DNA of 64,000 bases from Candidatus Methanobinarius endosymbioticus (GCA_003315655.1 NIZT01000025.1:62001-126000), one strand, 5' to 3'; numbered from the stretch's first letter, positions 1-10,468 are shown. Program-made: numbers and translations. The notes: a model not told the origin generated them from the letters alone.

Positions 1-225
1 AAGATATTTTTATTAATAAGAAAAAATTATCAGATATAATAAAAATTTATTTATAATTATTTAAATTATTTTTAAAAAGATAATAACTATTTAAATGAGT
101 GTTAAAGAATTAATAAATGAATTATTTATTAACAAATAATTTATTTAAATTTTAAATAACTATCAAATTAATAACTTTTGTTTAACGAAAGTAAGAATTG
201 AATAAGGGGAAATATATATATATAT
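1..225. other. AT-rich non-coding flank
   Basis: No open frame or RNA gene is recognisable. The segment is nearly all A and T and ends in a purine-rich AAGGGGA stretch (204-210), which looks like the ribosome binding site of the following ABC permease. A short TA dinucleotide run (about 211-229) follows it. Confidence 0.5.
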
Positions 226-1363
226 ATATCGTTTTTAAAATTAGTATTAAAAAATCCTTTTAGAAATAAAAATAGAGCTTTATTAGCTATTATTGGTATA
301 GGGATTGAAATAGGTACAATTATGGGTTTGAGAGGTATTACAGCTGAATTAACATTAACAATTGATGATGATGATGATACATTACGTGAAGGAGGTTCTG
401 GTTTTTTTGTTTTGAGTAAAGAACAAGATCAAACTGGAACTCCCTATGGTACAGCTACACTAAGTGAAGATTGGATAAAAAAAGTAAATACTACCAAAGG
501 CGTTAAAAATGTAGAAGAAGTTTATCTAGAAATGGTTCCAATAGAAGACTTTACCAATTCTCTGGTGATAGGAATATCACCAAACAGTACAATGGACTTA
601 GATGCTATGGGTATGAAAATAATTGAAGGAAGAGCTTTTAACAACAAATCGACAAAAGAAATTATTGTTGGAAAATTATTTTTTAATGAACAAGCAAAAA
701 AATTAGGAGATAATGTCAATATTAAATGAGAATCATATGAAATTGTTGGCGTGTATGAATCTGGAGATCCAAATATGGATACTGGTATTATAGCTCCTAT
801 AAAATCAGTTCAAAAACTTGCAGAAGATGAAGGTAAAGTAAGTATTATTTATATTTATTTAGAAAAAGGTAATTCAGTGATGAAGTATCTAAAAGAATTG
901 ATGATAAATATGGGAAAAATTTAAGCACAATAACAGATGTTGAAACAATGTCTAGTGCATTAGGCATGGTTGACACAGCTTCATGGGGAATATCGCTCCT
1001 AGCCAAACTTATCGGAGGAATTGAAATTATAAACACCATGATAATGTCCGTATATGAAAGAACCAGCGAAATTGGTGTTTTAAAAGCAGTGGGATGGAAA
1101 AAGAGAAGAATTCTTGGAATGATATTAAGTGAATCCATAGTACTAACAGTATTTTCTGCAATTGTTGGATCAATATTGGGAGTAATAGCTGTAGAATTAA
1201 TAATTTTATCAGGAATATTAGGAAATATTTCTCCAGCCTACACAATAATGCCATTTGTTCAAGCATTTAAAGTAGCTATTTTAGTAGGAATTATTGGAGG
1301 ACTTTATTTCCAGATAGAGAGCAAGTAGATTACTTCCAACAGAAGCCTCTTAGATATGAATAA
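226..1363 (+). pseudogene. ABC transporter permease (FtsX/MacB type), broken
   Basis: Remnant of an MacB/FtsX-type permease, an inner-membrane subunit that pairs with a LolD-like ATPase, encoded just downstream. Reading from 229 gives PFRNKNRALLAIIGIG, the usual first membrane segment, then an extracytoplasmic domain, then ETSEIGVLKAVGW and two hydrophobic stretches typical of the C-terminal FtsX domain (about 1060-1310). Several lesions are visible. No ATG lies where the SD (204-210) points; an ATA sits at 226-228. An in-frame TGA at 727-729 stands where Trp would fit. A one-base shift near 880 moves the reading frame, and at least two further shifts occur in the last 60 bases before a family-like end near 1361. 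The two long open pieces are 322-729 and 948-1328. The cargo is unknown. I am confident of the family and that the gene is inactive as read. Confidence 0.82.
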
Positions 1364-1377
1364 AATGAGATCATGAT

Positions 1378-2072
1378 ATGGCAAATATTGTAGAAATAGA
1401 AAATCTTAAAAAAGCTATGAAAAAGGACTATTAAAGCACTAAATGGAGTTGACATCAATATCAGAGAAAAAAAATTTGTATCAATTATAGGTCCTTCTGG
1501 ATCAGGAAAATCAACTCTATTAAACATGATAGGTGGTTTAAATAAAACCGATAAAGGGAATATTCATGTAGCGGAGGATATGATTTAAATAGTAGTAATG
1601 ATTTAGATGAATTTCGTTCCAAAAAAATAGGAATTATCTTTCAATTACATAATTTAATTCCTAATCTTTCAATGCTAGAAAATATTGAAATTCCTATGTT
1701 TGAAAGGAAAATTTCAGGAAAAAATAGAGAAAAAGGCATTAGAATTACTAAATCTTGTTGGATTAAAAGATAAAGCAAATTTAAAACCAACAAAACTATC
1801 CGGAGGAGAAAAACAAAGAGTAGCTATTGCAAGATCTTTAGCTAATACTCCTTCTATAATTTTAGCAGATGAACCAACAGGTGCTTTAGATTCAAAAACT
1901 AGTGGTAAAATATTAAAACAATTAAATAAATTACATAAAGAAGAAAATGTAATATTAATCATGGTGACACATGATTTAAATGTTGCAAAATTGGCAGATA
2001 GAACAATAGAAGTATTAGATTGGAAAAATTTTAGATTCATCTGATAATTCATTGTTAATTGAAGAAATATAA
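1378..2072 (+). pseudogene. ABC transporter ATP-binding protein (LolD/MacB type), broken
   Basis: Cytoplasmic ATPase partner of the preceding permease, which ends only 14 bases upstream, so the two formed one exporter operon. Pieces in different frames join into a normal ABC ATPase: start ATGGCAAATATTG (1378), Walker A GPSGSGKST (about 1490-1516), Q-loop region GIIFQLHNLIPNLS, signature LSGGEKQRVAIARS (about 1798-1840), Walker B IILADEP and the switch histidine in MVTHD. Frame changes are needed near 1425, 1570, 1703 and 2022. With the last one the C-terminus would end at the TAA at 2070. The longest open piece, 1685-2044, starts after Walker A and cannot make a working ATPase. Confidence 0.85.
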
Positions 2073-2111
2073 TAGTAAATATAGAGATATAAATTAATTT
2101 TTAATTTTTCT

Positions 2112-3095
2112 CTATAAATTAGTATTATTTAGGAAATTAGAACCTCTAATAATATTATTAAAACCATCTCCACAAGCACGATCAATAACTATGCCATTTT
2201 TATTATTAATAAAATTACAGTTAGCATCTACAACTAAACCATTGTGAATGGGGAGTATACCTGCACCTTGTAAAGGACAGCAGAAATCATTACTATAACC
2301 AATATTTGTGAAGTTTTATCTTGTAACAAATAACCTATGGCCATTGTTAAAATCAATTTCATCTATTGGTAGAAGATGTATTCCATATCCAGTACTATTA
2401 TGAAATTTAGAATCTTTAACATATCCAGTACTATTAATCAAACATAATTCTAAGCCAGTAGCAAAGCAATTACATTTTCCTTCAATATTTTTGATGATAA
2501 CCTTATTTAAATCAGCAATCCCATTCACTACACATAATTTCCATGCAATATCAGTTTCATTAATAGTATCAATAGTAAAATTATTTACTTTCAAATATTT
2601 TAAGACATTAACATCGTCAAAAAATTGAATATAAAATTCTACACCATTAGACACATTTTGAACTAAGCTATTGCTTAAAGATACATAGAAATTAATAGCA
2701 GATATATAGAAAGGACTTATAGAATTACGATAAGTTAAATTATTAATAATAATTGAACCACAAGCATCTTCACCTTCAGCATCTATGCTGACTCCACAAT
2801 AAACATTTTCTACTAATAATCCATCAATTAATAAATTAGATTCCGAATTAGGATAGTTATAAATATTATAACCTAAGACAACAGAAGTCATATTTCCAAA
2901 TATAGAATCAATCATTACACTATGACCTGCACTACCATTAATTAAATGGAAATTTTCGATTAATGCATACAGATAGTTAAAATTATCTTGAACATTCGTC
3001 CATACTAAAGTAAGACCGATATAGTCATAAATAACAGCTTTAGAATTTCTAATTATAATATTAGGCCCATAAACCCTTAAATTAATATATAAAAA
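2112..3095 (-). pseudogene. Parallel beta-helix adhesin-like surface protein remnant
   Basis: The longest open piece (199 codons, 2316-2915) is rich in Asn, Ile, Ser and Gly and repeats the irregular turn-and-strand pattern of right-handed beta-helix proteins, for example NGVEFYIQ and GIHLLP. Such adhesin-like proteins are abundant in Methanobrevibacter and are secreted or wall-bound. The frame stays open upstream to about 3090 with no ATG, signal peptide or ribosome site, so the 5' part is missing. After the TAA near 2316 the same kind of sequence continues in another frame (GYSNDFCCPLQGAGILPIH, then IIRGSNFLNN) to a TAG at 2112-2114. It is therefore a truncated and frameshifted fragment with no membrane anchor visible. 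Confidence 0.65.
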
Positions 3096-3134
3096 TAAAT
3101 AAAAAAAATTTTATTTCTTAAATATATTGTAAAT

Positions 3135-4286
3135 TTATTTCCTTAAAACTTCTACAGCTTTTTTAAATTCTTTTACAAATATTTTAACTTGTTTTTCTGG
3201 AACTGAAAAACTAACTCTTAGATAATTATCACCAAATAGCTTACTAGTGTATGTACCTTGTCTAGTAAATATTTTTTTCTTTAAAAGATAATTTGCAATG
3301 TCTTCAGGATCAATTCCAGTAGCTTTAAGATCAATAGCTAACATGTTCCCATCAGAAGGATATACAGGAATAAAAATTCCATTGATTCCATCAACACAAT
3401 CTTTAATTAGTTTTTGGTTATTTCTAGTAGTATTTGTAATTTCATTTAACCAATTATGTTTTGATTTGATAGCTGCAATGGCACCTCTTTGAGCAATCAC
3501 ATTTGTACCTAAATCGTTAATAAGAATAGTTCTTACTGAATTTATTATCTCATTTGAACCAATAATTGAACCTATTCTAAGACCTGCCATTCCAAAAATT
3601 TTTGAAAAGCTATAAATTGTAATAGTGTTATTTGGAGCATGATTAGCGGCTAAAAAGTGTTCTCTTGCGAAATCTCTATAAGTGATGTCATGTAAAAGGA
3701 AAATATCATTTTCTATAGCTATTTTCGCGAATTCTTTGATTTCTTCTTCAGTATAACAACTACCTAAAGGATTTAAAGGATCGATAAGAACTATAATCTT
3801 CGTATTTTCATTCATATTTTCTTTTACGAGATCAAGAGTTAATTTATAATCATTTTCACTACTATAAATAGGAACCGAAATAACTTGATTAGAAAATCTA
3901 CTTGCAAAGTTATCTATTATTAAATAACCAGGATCACAAGTAATCACATTATCATTAGGTTCTAAAATATCATTCATAGTAAGATATAATGATTCTGTTC
4001 CTCCAGCAGTTATCAAAATATCCATATCTTCAAGTTTTAGATCTTCTAAAATTAATTTTTTTAGTTCACTAAGCCCTTCAGGAGGAGGATATTTATAATA
4101 TTCCTTACTTTCAACACAGTTAATCATCGCATCCATTATTTCATTTTCTTTATGAAGATGATTAGTATTTTGACCCATCCAAATCATCTCTTTGTTATTG
4201 AACACATGTTTAAAAAACTCATTAGCTGATTTGAAACCTTTTGGAGCAGTCTTAGTAGCTTTTGCATATTTTTTTGGTTGGATCAT
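3135..4286 (-). CDS. PLP-dependent class I/II aminotransferase
   Basis: A 383-residue fold-type I aminotransferase, complete and uninterrupted. The pyridoxal-phosphate lysine is K229 in [16 protein letters not shown], with D200 and Y203 of HDITYRDF contacting the cofactor and R237 probably binding substrate carboxylate. TAGGTES (93-99) forms the phosphate-binding turn. The usual NPxNPTG motif is altered to DPLNPLG (169-175) but keeps the key Asn172. Substrate cannot be told from sequence; aspartate, histidinol-phosphate or aromatic aminotransferase-like roles are all possible. It stands alone, with a long AT-rich gap upstream, between dead surface genes and the radB group. Confidence 0.85.
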   Translation of the reverse strand: MIQPKKYAKATKTAPKGFKSANEFFKHVFNNKEMIWMGQNTNHLHKENEIMDAMINCVESKEYYKYPPPEGLSELKKLILEDLKLEDMDILITAGGTESLYLTMNDILEPNDNVITCDPGYLIIDNFASRFSNQVISVPIYSSENDYKLTLDLVKENMNENTKIIVLIDPLNPLGSCYTEEEIKEFAKIAIENDIFLLHDITYRDFAREHFLAANHAPNNTITIYSFSKIFGMAGLRIGSIIGSNEIINSVRTILINDLGTNVIAQRGAIAAIKSKHNWLNEITNTTRNNQKLIKDCVDGINGIFIPVYPSDGNMLAIDLKATGIDPEDIANYLLKKKIFTRQGTYTSKLFGDNYLRVSFSVPEKQVKIFVKEFKKAVEVLRK

Positions 4287-4835
4287 AATATCACAATATT
4301 TATTTTAAGAATAAAGATAATTACTATACAATTATCATGAAAAGTTTTAAAAAAAATATTTTTAAGGAATATTTAAAAATATTTTAAAAGTATATTAAAG
4401 TATTTTAATATATTTTCTAAAAAATTTTAAAATGATAGTTAAAAATTAATTAATAATAACTATATTATATTTCTCTAATAATCTTTATAACTGTAATAAT
4501 TATGTTTAAGATTGTTTATAAAGCTAATGGTTAAAAAAAATAAATTAAAAAAATAATTCTATTAATTTAATTATATTTCTACAATAGTTATATTAATCTA
4601 AAAATAATCAATATTTTTAGATATAAGCATGTTTATAATATATAAAGTAATATTAAAATATTTTAAAATAATTTAACTATTAATAAAAATGTAGTTATAA
4701 TAAAATTAGAATGATTAAATCTAAAATTATTAGATATACATCAGTGAAATATATAATAATTAATATAGAATTAGAAATATAGAATTAAATATATTAATTA
4801 GCTATAAACTAGATAAATAAGTCAAATAAATGAAT
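4287..4835. other. Long AT-rich intergenic region
   Basis: About 550 bases between the aminotransferase start and the radB stop. It is almost entirely A and T, with stop codons in every frame. I see no RNA gene or credible small gene. It should contain the aminotransferase promoter close to 4287, but no single TATA box stands out in this composition. Confidence 0.5.
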
Positions 4836-5540
4836 TCATTTGATTCCTAAATTATTAATAGTGAAGTTAGTATTCTTACCTTCAGCTATTGTTTTGTGCC
4901 TTTTTAAAGTAGCTACACGTTGGCCATCTATTTCAGACTTTGAAAGTTCGAGAATAGCTTTACTCCAATACATTAAAATAGTTCCACCAACTGGTTTAAC
5001 TGAAATAGGTTTTTCATCCTCAAAAGTGGAATATATTTGGTTATTTATAACAACAGCTACATTATATTTACGAGATAATTTAGACAAAATCCACATTTGA
5101 ACGCCTAATTCTTTATTAAGAGCTTTAGATTTCCTTTCATTTAGTCTATAGAGAGCTACTGCTGAATCTAAAATTATCAGATCCACATCATCAACATTTG
5201 AACTAAGCCATGATTCAATTTTTCTCAAGTCTTCAGTTTGCTCGTCTAATGAATTAGGTTCAAATATAATAATATTATTAGCAATCTCACTAAAATCATC
5301 TTGAGCTAATTGTTTAATCCTGTCAATAGATATTCCCCCTTCAGTATCTATATAAATAACTTTTTTACCTTCTCTTGCTACTTGTACAGCTAAACTTAAA
5401 GATATATTAGTTTTACCTGATCCTGGAGGCCCATAAAATTGAGTTATATTCCCTTTTTCAATTCCACCCCCTAGAATAAGATCTAAAGAAGAATTAGTTT
5501 TTATTTTAGAAGGATTTTTTAGATTAAATAATGTTTTCAT
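4836..5540 (-). CDS. radB: DNA repair and recombination protein RadB
   Basis: A 234-residue RecA/Rad51 paralogue of euryarchaea that lacks the N-terminal helix-hairpin-helix domain of RadA and acts as a recombination mediator. Walker A is GPPGSGKT (37-44) and Walker B is LIILD (121-125) followed by SAVALYR. A conserved NNQIY segment lies near residue 166, equivalent to the L2 region. Length matches the family. It lies downstream of sua5 on the same strand with about 110 bases between. This neighbourhood (radB, sua5, divergent CDP-alcohol transferase) is, from memory, conserved in Methanobacteriales. Confidence 0.93.
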   Translation of the reverse strand: MKTLFNLKNPSKIKTNSSLDLILGGGIEKGNITQFYGPPGSGKTNISLSLAVQVAREGKKVIYIDTEGGISIDRIKQLAQDDFSEIANNIIIFEPNSLDEQTEDLRKIESWLSSNVDDVDLIILDSAVALYRLNERKSKALNKELGVQMWILSKLSRKYNVAVVINNQIYSTFEDEKPISVKPVGGTILMYWSKAILELSKSEIDGQRVATLKRHKTIAEGKNTNFTINNLGIK

Positions 5541-5648
5541 GATTTCTCCGTGACTTAAAATAATATTTTGGTTTAATATTTAGTTTTTTTATTTTAGTAT
5601 TTTATAATATTATAATTTTATAATCAGTATTCATATTTTTTAATATAT

Positions 5649-6257
5649 TTAATTAAAAATACCAGTTCCTTGTCTTAAAATATTAGGTTTTTTTCTAGTT
5701 AAATCTACAACAGTTGAGGGTACAGAATCTTCTAATGAACCAACATCGACGATAAAATCAATTCCCTCATTCAACTGAGATAAAATTTCTTTAGGGCTTT
5801 TTAAAGTTTTTTTTCCCGAAAGATTTGCACTAGTAGAAGTGATTGGAAAATTCTGAGCTAGTTTTCTAGATATTTCATTTTTAGGAATTCTAACTCCAAT
5901 TTTATGATTTTTAGCAAAATAATCAGGTATTGAATCCGTTTTATTGAAAATAAACGTGAAGGGACCAGGTAAATATTTAGATAATGAATTTTCATATTCA
6001 GCAGGAATAACTGCAATTAAATGCACTTCTTCAACAGAAGAAACACATACAGATAATGGTTTAATATAATCTCTATTTTTAATATTATAAACTTTTTCAA
6101 CCGCTTTTTCATTGAATATATTAGCACCTAAACCATATACTGTATCAGTTGGATAAAGAATAACTCCTCCAGGACTTAAAACTTCAACAGCTTCATCAAT
6201 TAAATCCAAGTCAGGATCATTTTGATCCATTTTTACTGTTTTCATAAAATCACACAA
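5649..6257 (-). CDS. sua5: Sua5/YciO/YrdC threonylcarbamoyl-AMP synthase
   Basis: A 202-residue YrdC-fold protein that makes threonylcarbamoyl-AMP from threonine, bicarbonate and ATP, the first step of the t6A37 modification of ANN-decoding tRNAs. The N-terminal signature LYPTDTVYGLGANI and the KNRDYIKPLS segment form the ATP/threonine pocket, and TSTSANLSG (about 140-148) is the second conserved motif. The C-terminal Sua5 extension domain of some archaea is absent, so it is the short YrdC form. The first in-frame codons are MCDFMKTVKMDQ; M5 is an equally plausible start. It is divergent from the lipid synthase at 6418. Confidence 0.9.
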   Translation of the reverse strand: MCDFMKTVKMDQNDPDLDLIDEAVEVLSPGGVILYPTDTVYGLGANIFNEKAVEKVYNIKNRDYIKPLSVCVSSVEEVHLIAVIPAEYENSLSKYLPGPFTFIFNKTDSIPDYFAKNHKIGVRIPKNEISRKLAQNFPITSTSANLSGKKTLKSPKEILSQLNEGIDFIVDVGSLEDSVPSTVVDLTRKKPNILRQGTGIFN

Positions 6258-6417
6258 ATAGAAAATTAAATACGTATATTCTAAAGATTAAAAATAATAG
6301 GATAGATATGTTAATAATTAGTATATTAATAAGTTATTTAACAAATAAAATAATTAACATATTCATATAAAATTTTATATAAACTTATATAAATATTTAT
6401 TTTCATATAATATATCT

Positions 6418-7011
6418 ATGCTAGAAAGATTCAGACCCCTTTTAAAAAAAATTCTTGAACCAATCGCTAAAAGAATGAATATAAATCCTAACATATTAAC
6501 CCTTATTTCACCATTAATAGCTTTAATACCTGCAATATTTTTTGCAAGAGGAGATTTATTAATGGGTGCAATATTCATATTATTAAGTGGAATTTTCGAT
6601 GTTTTTGATGGGGCTATAGCTAGATATCATGATAAAACATCAGATTTCGGTGCTTTTTTAGATTCTACAATGGATAGAATTTCAGATGCTATAATAATTA
6701 TAGGTTTAATACTAGGAGGATTTACCACTTGGTTAATTGGTGCATTAGCTATCCATTCTGCAATAATGGTAAGCTATGTTCGAGCAAGGGCTGAATCAAA
6801 AGGAAGCGAATGTAATGTAGGAATAGGTGAAAGAGCTACAAGGCTCTTAATTTTAGTAGCAGGACCCATCATAGCTGTATTTTCAAATAATAGTATTTAT
6901 ATGAATTGGACAATTGTATTACTTGTTATACTTTCATATATAACTGTAGTTCAAAGAATTTACCATGTTTGGAAGGCTACTAGATATGAAAGAATAAATC
7001 TTGAAAAATAA
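6418..7011 (+). CDS. CDP-alcohol phosphatidyltransferase, probable archaetidylinositol phosphate synthase
   Basis: A 197-residue integral membrane enzyme of the CDP-alcohol phosphotransferase family. It carries the complete signature D-x2-D-G-x2-A-R-x8-G-x3-D-x3-D at residues 61-86, whose four aspartates bind divalent metal and the CDP-archaeol donor. Hydrophobic segments flank the motif. In Methanobacteriales the homologue next to sua5 has been assigned as archaetidylinositol-phosphate synthase, which joins CDP-archaeol and inositol-1-phosphate; I infer the same here from context, as sequence alone does not fix the acceptor alcohol. It is followed by two small DUF357 genes on the same strand. 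Confidence 0.85.
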   Translation: MLERFRPLLKKILEPIAKRMNINPNILTLISPLIALIPAIFFARGDLLMGAIFILLSGIFDVFDGAIARYHDKTSDFGAFLDSTMDRISDAIIIIGLILGGFTTWLIGALAIHSAIMVSYVRARAESKGSECNVGIGERATRLLILVAGPIIAVFSNNSIYMNWTIVLLVILSYITVVQRIYHVWKATRYERINLEK

Positions 7012-7123
7012 GTAAATAAATATAAATAAAAATTATAAATAAAAATAAATAAAATTATTTAATAAATAAAAAAACAAACAATAGAAATGAATTTGAAGAT
7101 TTCAATAATATCAGGTCATAATT

Positions 7124-7357
7124 ATGGATTATAAACAAAGAATTATTGTTGATATTGAAAAAATAGATAAAAGTTTAGATGAAATAAATCATCTAACATT
7201 CACTTCTGAAGAAAAAGAGATAATAGAAAGAGCTAAAAGCTACAAAAAAGATTCTAAATATTACCTTGAAAAAAAAGATGAAATGACTTCTTTTGGTTGT
7301 ATTACATATGCACATGGGTTAATAGATGCTATTAAACTTAGCCATAATATTAATTAA
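7124..7357 (+). CDS. DUF357 family protein, copy 1
   Basis: A 77-residue acidic, helical archaeal protein. It ends in the family signature YYLEKKDEMTSFGCITYAHG followed by LIDAIKLS. DUF357 proteins are small, predicted all-alpha and of unknown function. The next gene encodes a paralogue with the same motif order, so the two arose by tandem duplication. No strong SD precedes the ATG. The position directly downstream of the lipid synthase suggests co-transcription. Confidence 0.8.
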   Translation: MDYKQRIIVDIEKIDKSLDEINHLTFTSEEKEIIERAKSYKKDSKYYLEKKDEMTSFGCITYAHGLIDAIKLSHNIN

Positions 7358-7479
7358 CATGCTTAATATAATCATATTATTATACATATTTAATAAATAT
7401 TTAAATAATAAACTCATTATCAGGATATCAACTAAAAAAAATATTTATTAATAAGTCACTATTAAATAGGAGCACTAAT

Positions 7480-7725
7480 ATGATAAATAATCTTGAATGG
7501 ACAGATAAAATATTAAAAGATCTTGATAAATTAGAAAATAATCTTAAAGAAATAGAAAATATTGATTTTTCAAAAAAAGAAAAAAAAACAATATCAAGGG
7601 CAAAAGATTATCGTGAAGATTGTAAATATTACCTTGAAAAAGGAGATGAAATCACTTCATTCAAATGTATTAGCTATAGCCATGGTTTAATTGATACTTT
7701 AAGAATTATTCATGATATCATTTAA
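7480..7725 (+). CDS. DUF357 family protein, copy 2
   Basis: An 81-residue paralogue of the preceding gene, 122 bases downstream. The core YYLEKGDEITSFKCISYSHG then LID is almost the same as in copy 1, while the N-terminal helix differs (DKLENNLKEIENIDFSKKEKK). The AGGAG preceding the ATG at 7480 is a good ribosome site. Function is unknown; two retained copies in a genome losing genes suggests both matter. Confidence 0.8.
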   Translation: MINNLEWTDKILKDLDKLENNLKEIENIDFSKKEKKTISRAKDYREDCKYYLEKGDEITSFKCISYSHGLIDTLRIIHDII

Positions 7726-7918
7726 TTAATTATTATTTAAATCTCTTTCTTTTAATTTATTACTATTTATTCATTATTCTATCGTTTATTATCATTTTAA
7801 TAAAAAAATTATTAAAAGAGATTAATAAAAAATGTAATAAAAATATTATAAAAAATAAAATTAATAATTAAATTAATTGTTAAATAAATATTAAATAATT
7901 ATTAAATAATTATTAAAA

Positions 7919-8408
7919 TTAAAAATTCAATGAATAAATACTATAATTTAAATATGTAGCTATTGTAATCCATACAATATAAGGAATAAGTAAAATTCCT
8001 GCCTATTTAGATATTCTATAAAACACTATTATATTTATCAATATAAATATCCAAAGCAGAGCTATAACTCTTAATCCTCTCAATTATAGAATGAAGTCCA
8101 AAAAAGATTACAGACCATATTAAATTTAATATTAATTGGATTGCAAATATTGTTAAAGCAAATTTTATATTTTTATTACTAAATTTCTCCTTTAAAACCG
8201 AAAATAAACTTATACTCATTAATGCATAAAGAGTATTCCAAACCACTGGGAAACCCCAACCTGCTGGTGTCCATGAAGGTTTAGCAATAGTCAGATACCA
8301 TTTATCTAGTGCAGGAGAAGTAACTAAAGACCATAATATTCCAATTGCAAAAACAATTACAAATGAAATTACCAATTTAAATATATTTGATTGTTTAAAA
8401 CTGTTCAT
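7919..8408 (-). pseudogene. TspO/MBR family tryptophan-rich sensory protein, broken
   Basis: TspO is a five-helix membrane protein that binds tetrapyrroles. The first part is clear: KPSWTPAGWGFPVVWNTLYA and NLIWSVIFFGLHS are family hallmarks. Near 8085 the frame slips, so the natural frame ends in unrelated residues (stop at 8016). In the alternative frame the true C-terminus is readable (RVIALLWIFILI, then ILLIPYIVWITIATYLNYSI) but is itself interrupted by a TAG near 8000 before the natural stop at 7919-7921. I place the start at the ATG at 8406-8408 (MNSFKQ); an in-frame codon ten residues upstream is less likely. Two independent lesions make a functional full-length product unlikely. Confidence 0.82.
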
Positions 8409-8438
8409 ATAAACCCATCTTATATAATTTTCTTTCAA

Positions 8439-8866
8439 AAAATATATTACAATAATACTATATTTTTAATTGTTATTAAAAGTTTAGTATAATTATATTT
8501 TAAAATTTAAATTTTATTAAAATTTATTAAAAATATAAAAAAATAATTATAATCTAAAAAATCTATAAAAAAATATAGAGCAAATACCAATTATAAAAAA
8601 TTTAAGAAATAATAAACTATTTTAAACAATAAAATCAAAATTTTCATAAACTATTATTTATAAAATTAAAATAATTCAAATATATTTTATCAAAAATTAA
8701 AGAAGCGAAAATTAAAATAAGAATATACAAAAATTCAAAATTTAGATAAATATCAAATAAGTAAATAATATAAATAAGTAAATAAATTAATTTATAAAAT
8801 TAAGAATAATTTTTTTTTAAAAAAAAAAAAAATAAAATAAAGATAAAAAATAGAAAAATATGGAAA
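8439..8866. other. AT-rich intergenic region
   Basis: About 430 bases between the start of the broken tspO and the 3' end of fbp. Homopolymer A/T runs dominate (a long T/A run near 8810-8830). There are no open frames of note and no recognisable RNA. Confidence 0.45.
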
Positions 8867-9961
8867 TTAATCCATCTTTTCAAATCTTGATTCTAATTTT
8901 TCAAGTACACCAGGTAAAGAGGTATATTCCATTTCTTCACTTGGTAATCTGTGTGGTTCAAATGGACCATGTCTTCTCATGTAATCAGCAATTTCAGAAG
9001 CTTGTTGTCTAGTTCTGTCAAATGCAGGGTCATCGAATAAATCTACAGGCATGCCTAATTTAGCATCAGCTATTGAGAAACCTAAACCAATGACTCTAGG
9101 AGGCCCATCAAATCTGATAGGATTTGCTTCATATTGAGCTGTTGGCATCATAGGACCATTGTGAGAACCTCTCATCCATCCACTTACTAAGTGTGGGAAT
9201 GCAAATGGTTCAACAACTTCTCCAGCAGATGGGAAACCAGATTGTGCTCTTACAATAGCTGCAGGGTCATCTTTACCAACATATGAACCAACCATTAAGT
9301 TTAATCTTTCTGTACTCATACTAGCTGCAATTTCACCATTCTTTTTAAAGATACGTTTTATAACATATCTACCAGTAGAACCTAAAAGAGCAAGTAAATC
9401 ATAGGATTCTTCAGGACATCTTAAAATAACTTTTCTATGTTCTATTACATCAAATACTTCAAATTTAAATCCATCATGCATACTTGGATCAATTGTAAGT
9501 CCTGCAGTATTAAATGGATCTGCAAATAATCTATATAAAGGTAAGTTGAATGCACCAGGTTCTGTTTTATCACAACAGAAAATTATGACAGGATCACTGG
9601 GTCTTTCTTTAAATTCCATTTCAGCTACACCAGGACCCATACCTTTAATATTGCCTGAAAAAGTATCAGATAATAAATCTTGTCCTGCACCATACAATTT
9701 TAATTCTTTAGCTACATCTGTGGCTTTCATGAAAGCATTAAAAGCAGTTTCATGAACTTCTTCATTTTCTTCACCATTTCTGTGAGTCATTATCATATCA
9801 ATGTCGTCCCCACAACGAGTTATATAATAATCTTCTAATAACCCCTCTTCAAGAGCTTTTGCTAATACATCATCACAGGATTCTAATAAAGCTGGATGAG
9901 CTATTAAATGGCCAGAAATACTTCCAACGTCTGCTTTAATTACACTAATAGTTGTTTTCAT
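8867..9961 (-). CDS. fbp: Fructose-1,6-bisphosphate aldolase/phosphatase
   Basis: A 364-residue class V bifunctional enzyme that condenses triose phosphates to fructose-1,6-bisphosphate and then removes the C1 phosphate, making gluconeogenesis unidirectional. The N-terminus KTTISVIKADVGSISGH carries the metal- and substrate-binding Asp and His. Tyr227 and Lys230 in SYVGKDDP correspond to the aldolase-lid Tyr and Schiff-base Lys. DDIDMIMTH and CCDKTEPGAF supply further Mg2+ ligands. Length matches the family. The SD is a GAGGT-type site a few bases before the ATG. It is intact, flanked by broken genes, and a 19-bp palindrome sits about 215 bases upstream. Confidence 0.96.
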   Translation of the reverse strand: MKTTISVIKADVGSISGHLIAHPALLESCDDVLAKALEEGLLEDYYITRCGDDIDMIMTHRNGEENEEVHETAFNAFMKATDVAKELKLYGAGQDLLSDTFSGNIKGMGPGVAEMEFKERPSDPVIIFCCDKTEPGAFNLPLYRLFADPFNTAGLTIDPSMHDGFKFEVFDVIEHRKVILRCPEESYDLLALLGSTGRYVIKRIFKKNGEIAASMSTERLNLMVGSYVGKDDPAAIVRAQSGFPSAGEVVEPFAFPHLVSGWMRGSHNGPMMPTAQYEANPIRFDGPPRVIGLGFSIADAKLGMPVDLFDDPAFDRTRQQASEIADYMRRHGPFEPHRLPSEEMEYTSLPGVLEKLESRFEKMD

Positions 9962-10173
9962 TATATTACCTCATAAAGTTGATTTTATAATTATTTAAAA
10001 TTCTATTATAACTTTAATATAATTTTATTATATTTTTATTAAATTTTTAAATAATAATTTAATAATAATATATTTCTAAATAAAAATTAATTATTATTAA
10101 AATATTAATCTGTAAAAAATTATTATATTCAAAAATTATATGATATTTCTATCTTTAAATTGTAAATTATCTA

Positions 10174-10217
10174 TTATATAATAGATTATACTTTATTTAG
10201 TATAATCTATTATATAA
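10174..10217. repeat. 19-bp perfect inverted repeat with 6-base loop
   Basis: Arms 10174-10192 and 10199-10217 are exact reverse complements around the loop TTATTT. It lies between the fbp start (9961, minus strand) and the 3' end of the broken radical SAM gene (10469, minus strand). No clear U-tract follows on the minus strand, so it is not a textbook terminator. It could be a processing hairpin, a protein-binding palindrome or a remnant. Confidence 0.75.
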
Positions 10218-10468
10218 ATTTATTATATTTTTTATTATAATTTATTAATAAATAATGTACACTATAATTATATAATTTAAATTATAATTGATATATTAAT
10301 TCATAAAAATAAATATGTATCATGAAATAAATGTAATTTATAAATAGGTATTATAAATCAGTTATATTATCAGACAATTATTAGATCAAAGAAAGTTTTA
10401 GAAAAATTTTAACTATAAATTATTTAATTAATAATTATTTAAATATAGCTTATTTTACAATAGATTAT

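Noticed and set aside
720-740. TGA read as Trp (recoded genetic code)
   Set aside because: TGA appears where Trp would fit in two broken genes, but intact genes such as comA end in TGA at the expected place and use TGG for Trp, so this is nonsense mutation, not recoding.
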